This document shows positions 61,435 through 64,000 of a stretch of DNA of 64,000 nucleotides, piece by piece; positions within the stretch are counted from its first letter, which is position 1; every line of letters starts with the position of its first letter. The DNA comes from Chrysomallon squamiferum (Eukaryota > Mollusca > Gastropoda > Neomphalida > Peltospiridae). The notes below the pieces were generated by a model. The model had not been told where the DNA came from. It ran no database searches and was given only the letters and a program-made list of their open reading frames with translations. The DNA lies in the NCBI GenBank assembly GCA_012295275.1, contig CM022672.1, positions 9,682,904 through 9,746,903 on the forward strand, given 5' to 3'. The translations under genes and the position numbers were made by a program.

Positions 61435-63534
61435 TATGCTACCCCCTTTCTCTGAGAGATGTTCACTGATATATTTAGAGTTACAGCCCTTATGTGAGAG
61501 GTGTTCACCGATATAAATAGAGTTACAGCCCTTATGTGAGATGTGTTCACCGATATAAATAGAGTTACAGCCCTTATGTGAGAGGTGTTCACCGATATAT
61601 TTAGAGTTACAGCCCTTATGTGAGATGTGTTCACCGATATAAATAGAGTTACAGCCCTTATGTGAGATGTGTTCACCGATATCTTTTCAGCTATCCCCTT
61701 CTGTGAGCAATTATTGCGCAGAAGTAGAACAAGACATACATAATTAGAGCAGATTTGTACATGTGTAAAAATGACTTTCTCCTTCTTTTTGTTTACTATG
61801 CAGAAGGATTTAAATGCCAGTTTTAATGAGATAATGTAAAATACAATTAAATAGTTAATAGTTCATTTACTTACTCTGGTGGTTTTTGTTAACCTGTGAA
61901 AGTAGTCTTATTACTGAGGTTTATTTATTCGTTAATTTTTACACTTCAATATCCATATATTAAATACTTGACAAGTCTCCCTCACAAGTCTTCAGTCCCT
62001 TCAAATTTGGTTAAATAAAAAGTCATTAAATATTTTGGTTTGAACAGTCATGTTGCTTGAAAACTGCTGATATTTTTCGTCCTGTTTTCCTATCGTTTTA
62101 GTACCAGTTATTTACTTGTTTATGTAACCCCCTTTCTCTGAGAGATGTTCACTGATATATTTAGAGTTACAGCCCTTATGTGAGATGTGTTCACCGATAT
62201 AAATAGAGTTACAGCCCTTATGTGAGAGGTGTTCACCGATATATTTAGAGTTACAGCCCTTATGTGAGATGTGTTCACCGATATAAATAGAGTTACAGCC
62301 CTTATGTGAGATGTGTTCACCGATATCTTTTCAGCTATCCCCTTCTGTGAGCAATTATTGCGCAGAAGCACAACAAGAGATACATAATTAGAGCAGATTT
62401 GTACATGTGTAAAAGTGACTTTCTACTTCTTTTTCTTTACTATGTAAAAGCATTTAAATGCCAGTTTTAATGACATAATGTAAAATACAATTAAATAGTT
62501 AATAGTTCATTTACTTACTCTGGTGGTTTCTGATTAACATGTGAAAGTAGTCTTACTACTGAGGTTTATTTATTCATTAATTTTTGCACTTCCATATCCG
62601 TATATTAACTACTTGACAAGTCTCCCTCACAAGTCTTCAGTCGCTTCAAATTTGGTTAAATAAAAAGTCATTAAATATTTTGTTTTGAACAGTCATGTTG
62701 CTTGAAAACTGCTGATATAATTCGTCCTGTTTTCCTTTCGTATTAGTACCATTATTTATTTGTTTATGCTACCCCCTTTCTCTGAGAGATGTTCACTGAT
62801 ATATTTAGAGTTACAGCCCTTATGTGAGAGGTGTTCACCGATATAAATAGAGTTACAGCCCTTATGTGAGATGTGTTCACCGATATAAATAGAGTTACAG
62901 CCCTTATGTGAGAGGTGTTCACCGATATATTTAGAGTTACAGCCCTTATGTGAGATGTGTTCACCGATATAAATAGAGTTACAGCCCTTATGTGAGACGT
63001 GTTCACCGATATATTTAGAGTTACAGCCCTTATGTGAGATGTGTTCACCAATATAAATAGAGTTACAGCCCTTATGTGAGATGAGTTCACCGATATCTTT
63101 TCAGCTATCCCCTTCTGTGAGCAATTATTGTGCAGAAGCAGAACAAGAGATACATAATTAGAGCAGATTTGTACATGTGTAAAAGTGACTTTCTACTTCT
63201 TTTTCTTTACTATGCAAAAGCATTTAAATGCCAGTTTTAATGACATAATGTAAAATACAATTAAATAGTTAATAGTTCATTTACTTACTCTGGTGGTTTC
63301 TGATTAACATGTGAAAGTAATCTTACTACTGAGGTTTATTTATTCATTAATTTTTGCACTTCCATATCCATATATTAACTACTTGACAAGTCTCCCTCAC
63401 AAGTCTTCAGTCGCTTCAAATTTGGTTAAATAAAAAGTCATTAAATATTTTGTTTTGAACAGTCATGTTGCTTGAAAACTGCTGATATAATTCGTCCTGT
63501 TTTCCTTTCCTATTAGTACCATTATTTATTTGTT
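61435..63534. repeat. Satellite super-repeat copy 3 (2,100 bases)
   Basis: It has the same length and internal offsets (686 and 1,330) as copy 1. The next unit begins at 63,535 with a larger first block and is cut by the window end. Confidence 0.9.
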
Positions 63535-64000
63535 TATGCTACCCCCTTTCTCTGAGAGATGTTCACTGATATATTTAGAGTTACAGCCCTTATGTGAGAG
63601 GTGTTCACCGATATAAATAGAGTTACAGCCCTTATGTGAGATGTGTTCACCGATATAAATAGAGTTACAGCCCTTATGTGAGAGGTGTTCACCAATATAT
63701 TTAGAGTTACAGCCCTTATGTGAGATGTGTTCACCGATATAAATAGAGTTACAGCCCTTATGTGAGAGGTGTTCACCGATATATTTAGAGTTACAGCCCT
63801 TATGTGAGAGGTGTTCACCGATATATTTAGAGTTACAGCCCTTATGTGAGATGTGTTCACCGATATATTTAGAGTTACAGCCCTTATGTGAGATGTGTTC
63901 ACCGATTTAAACAGAGTTACAGCCCTGATGTGAGAGGTGTTCATCGATATATTTAGAGTTACAGCCCTTATGTGAGATGTGTTCACCGATATAAATAGAG

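Larger units (their letters stand above)
44290..64000. repeat. Higher-order satellite array (42-base repeats plus about 450-base spacers)
   Basis: A 42-base minisatellite containing GTTACAGCCCTTATGTGAGA is arranged in about 23 blocks. Two variants alternate: ATATATTTAG with AGAGGTG, and ATATAAATAG with AGATGTG. Approximate block starts are 44447, 44756, 45776, 46883, 47945, 49347, 50691, 51936, 52703, 53523, 54688, 55460, 56280, 56966, 57610, 58380, 59068, 59920, 60677, 61455, 62140, 62783 and 63555. Block sizes run from about 110 to 950 bases. Spacers are near-identical, running from GATATCTTTTCAGCTATCC to CTCTGAGAGATGTTCACT. The first copies (before 45,780) are the most diverged. The array runs off the right end of the window. 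Confidence 0.95.

Noticed and set aside
44447-64000. CRISPR array
   Set aside because: The 42-base units abut directly without unique spacers, the longer spacers are themselves repeated, and the surrounding gene has eukaryotic introns.
44290-64000. Telomeric or rDNA spacer array
   Set aside because: No short G-rich telomere motif and no rRNA-like sequence in blocks or spacers.

Overview
The window looks like nuclear DNA of an invertebrate animal. It is very AT-rich and full of ATT, CA and TA microsatellites. Its coding content is many short exons with canonical AG/GT borders, each encoding one extracellular domain. EGF-like exons interleaved with chitin-binding (peritrophin-A/CBM14-like) exons suggest a protostome, possibly a mollusc or another spiralian. 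That placement is an inference and weak. I see no bacterial genes, rRNA, tRNA or CRISPR array.

Positions 1 to about 43,345 hold the interior of one plus-strand gene for a giant modular extracellular protein. I can place 48 exons: 41 intact EGF-like exons, 4 chitin-binding-type exons, two copies of a 33-base exon and one putative 27-base exon. Together they total about 5,835 coding bases, or about 1,945 residues. Every exon starts with two bases and ends with one base of a split codon (phase 1 on both sides), so any exon can be duplicated, lost or skipped without breaking the frame. No first exon, signal peptide or membrane anchor is visible, so the gene begins before the window. Its end is uncertain; one weak terminal-exon candidate lies at 43,941-43,996.

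The gene is built from tandem duplications at several scales. (1) Positions 1-10,877 are 13 head-to-tail units of about 815-860 bases, each with one 111-base EGF exon, followed by a 14th copy whose exon is deleted and a decaying edge to about 12,000. (2) Positions 12,480-25,000 hold two-exon EGF modules and a duplicated cassette of EGF, EGF, chitin-binding, chitin-binding, 33-base exon, EGF. (3) Positions 25,200-29,200 hold single EGF exons. (4) Positions 29,200-39,500 are a tandem duplication of about 4.5-5 kb carrying two EGF exons per copy plus decayed exons. (5) Positions 41,200-43,345 are the last five EGF exons.

Positions 44,290 to 64,000 are a satellite array: a 42-base minisatellite in two alternating variants, arranged in about 23 blocks separated by near-identical spacers of about 450 bases. 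From 56,261 rightward a super-repeat of exactly 2,100 bases (once expanded to 3,074) is visible. Read on the minus strand, the left-edge copies carry an ATG, a hydrophobic leader and 14-residue repeats rich in N-glycosylation sequons. This is most intact at 45,745-46,506. The amplified copies have lost that frame through a one-base deletion. Whether the array lies in an intron of the EGF gene or beyond its end cannot be decided here.
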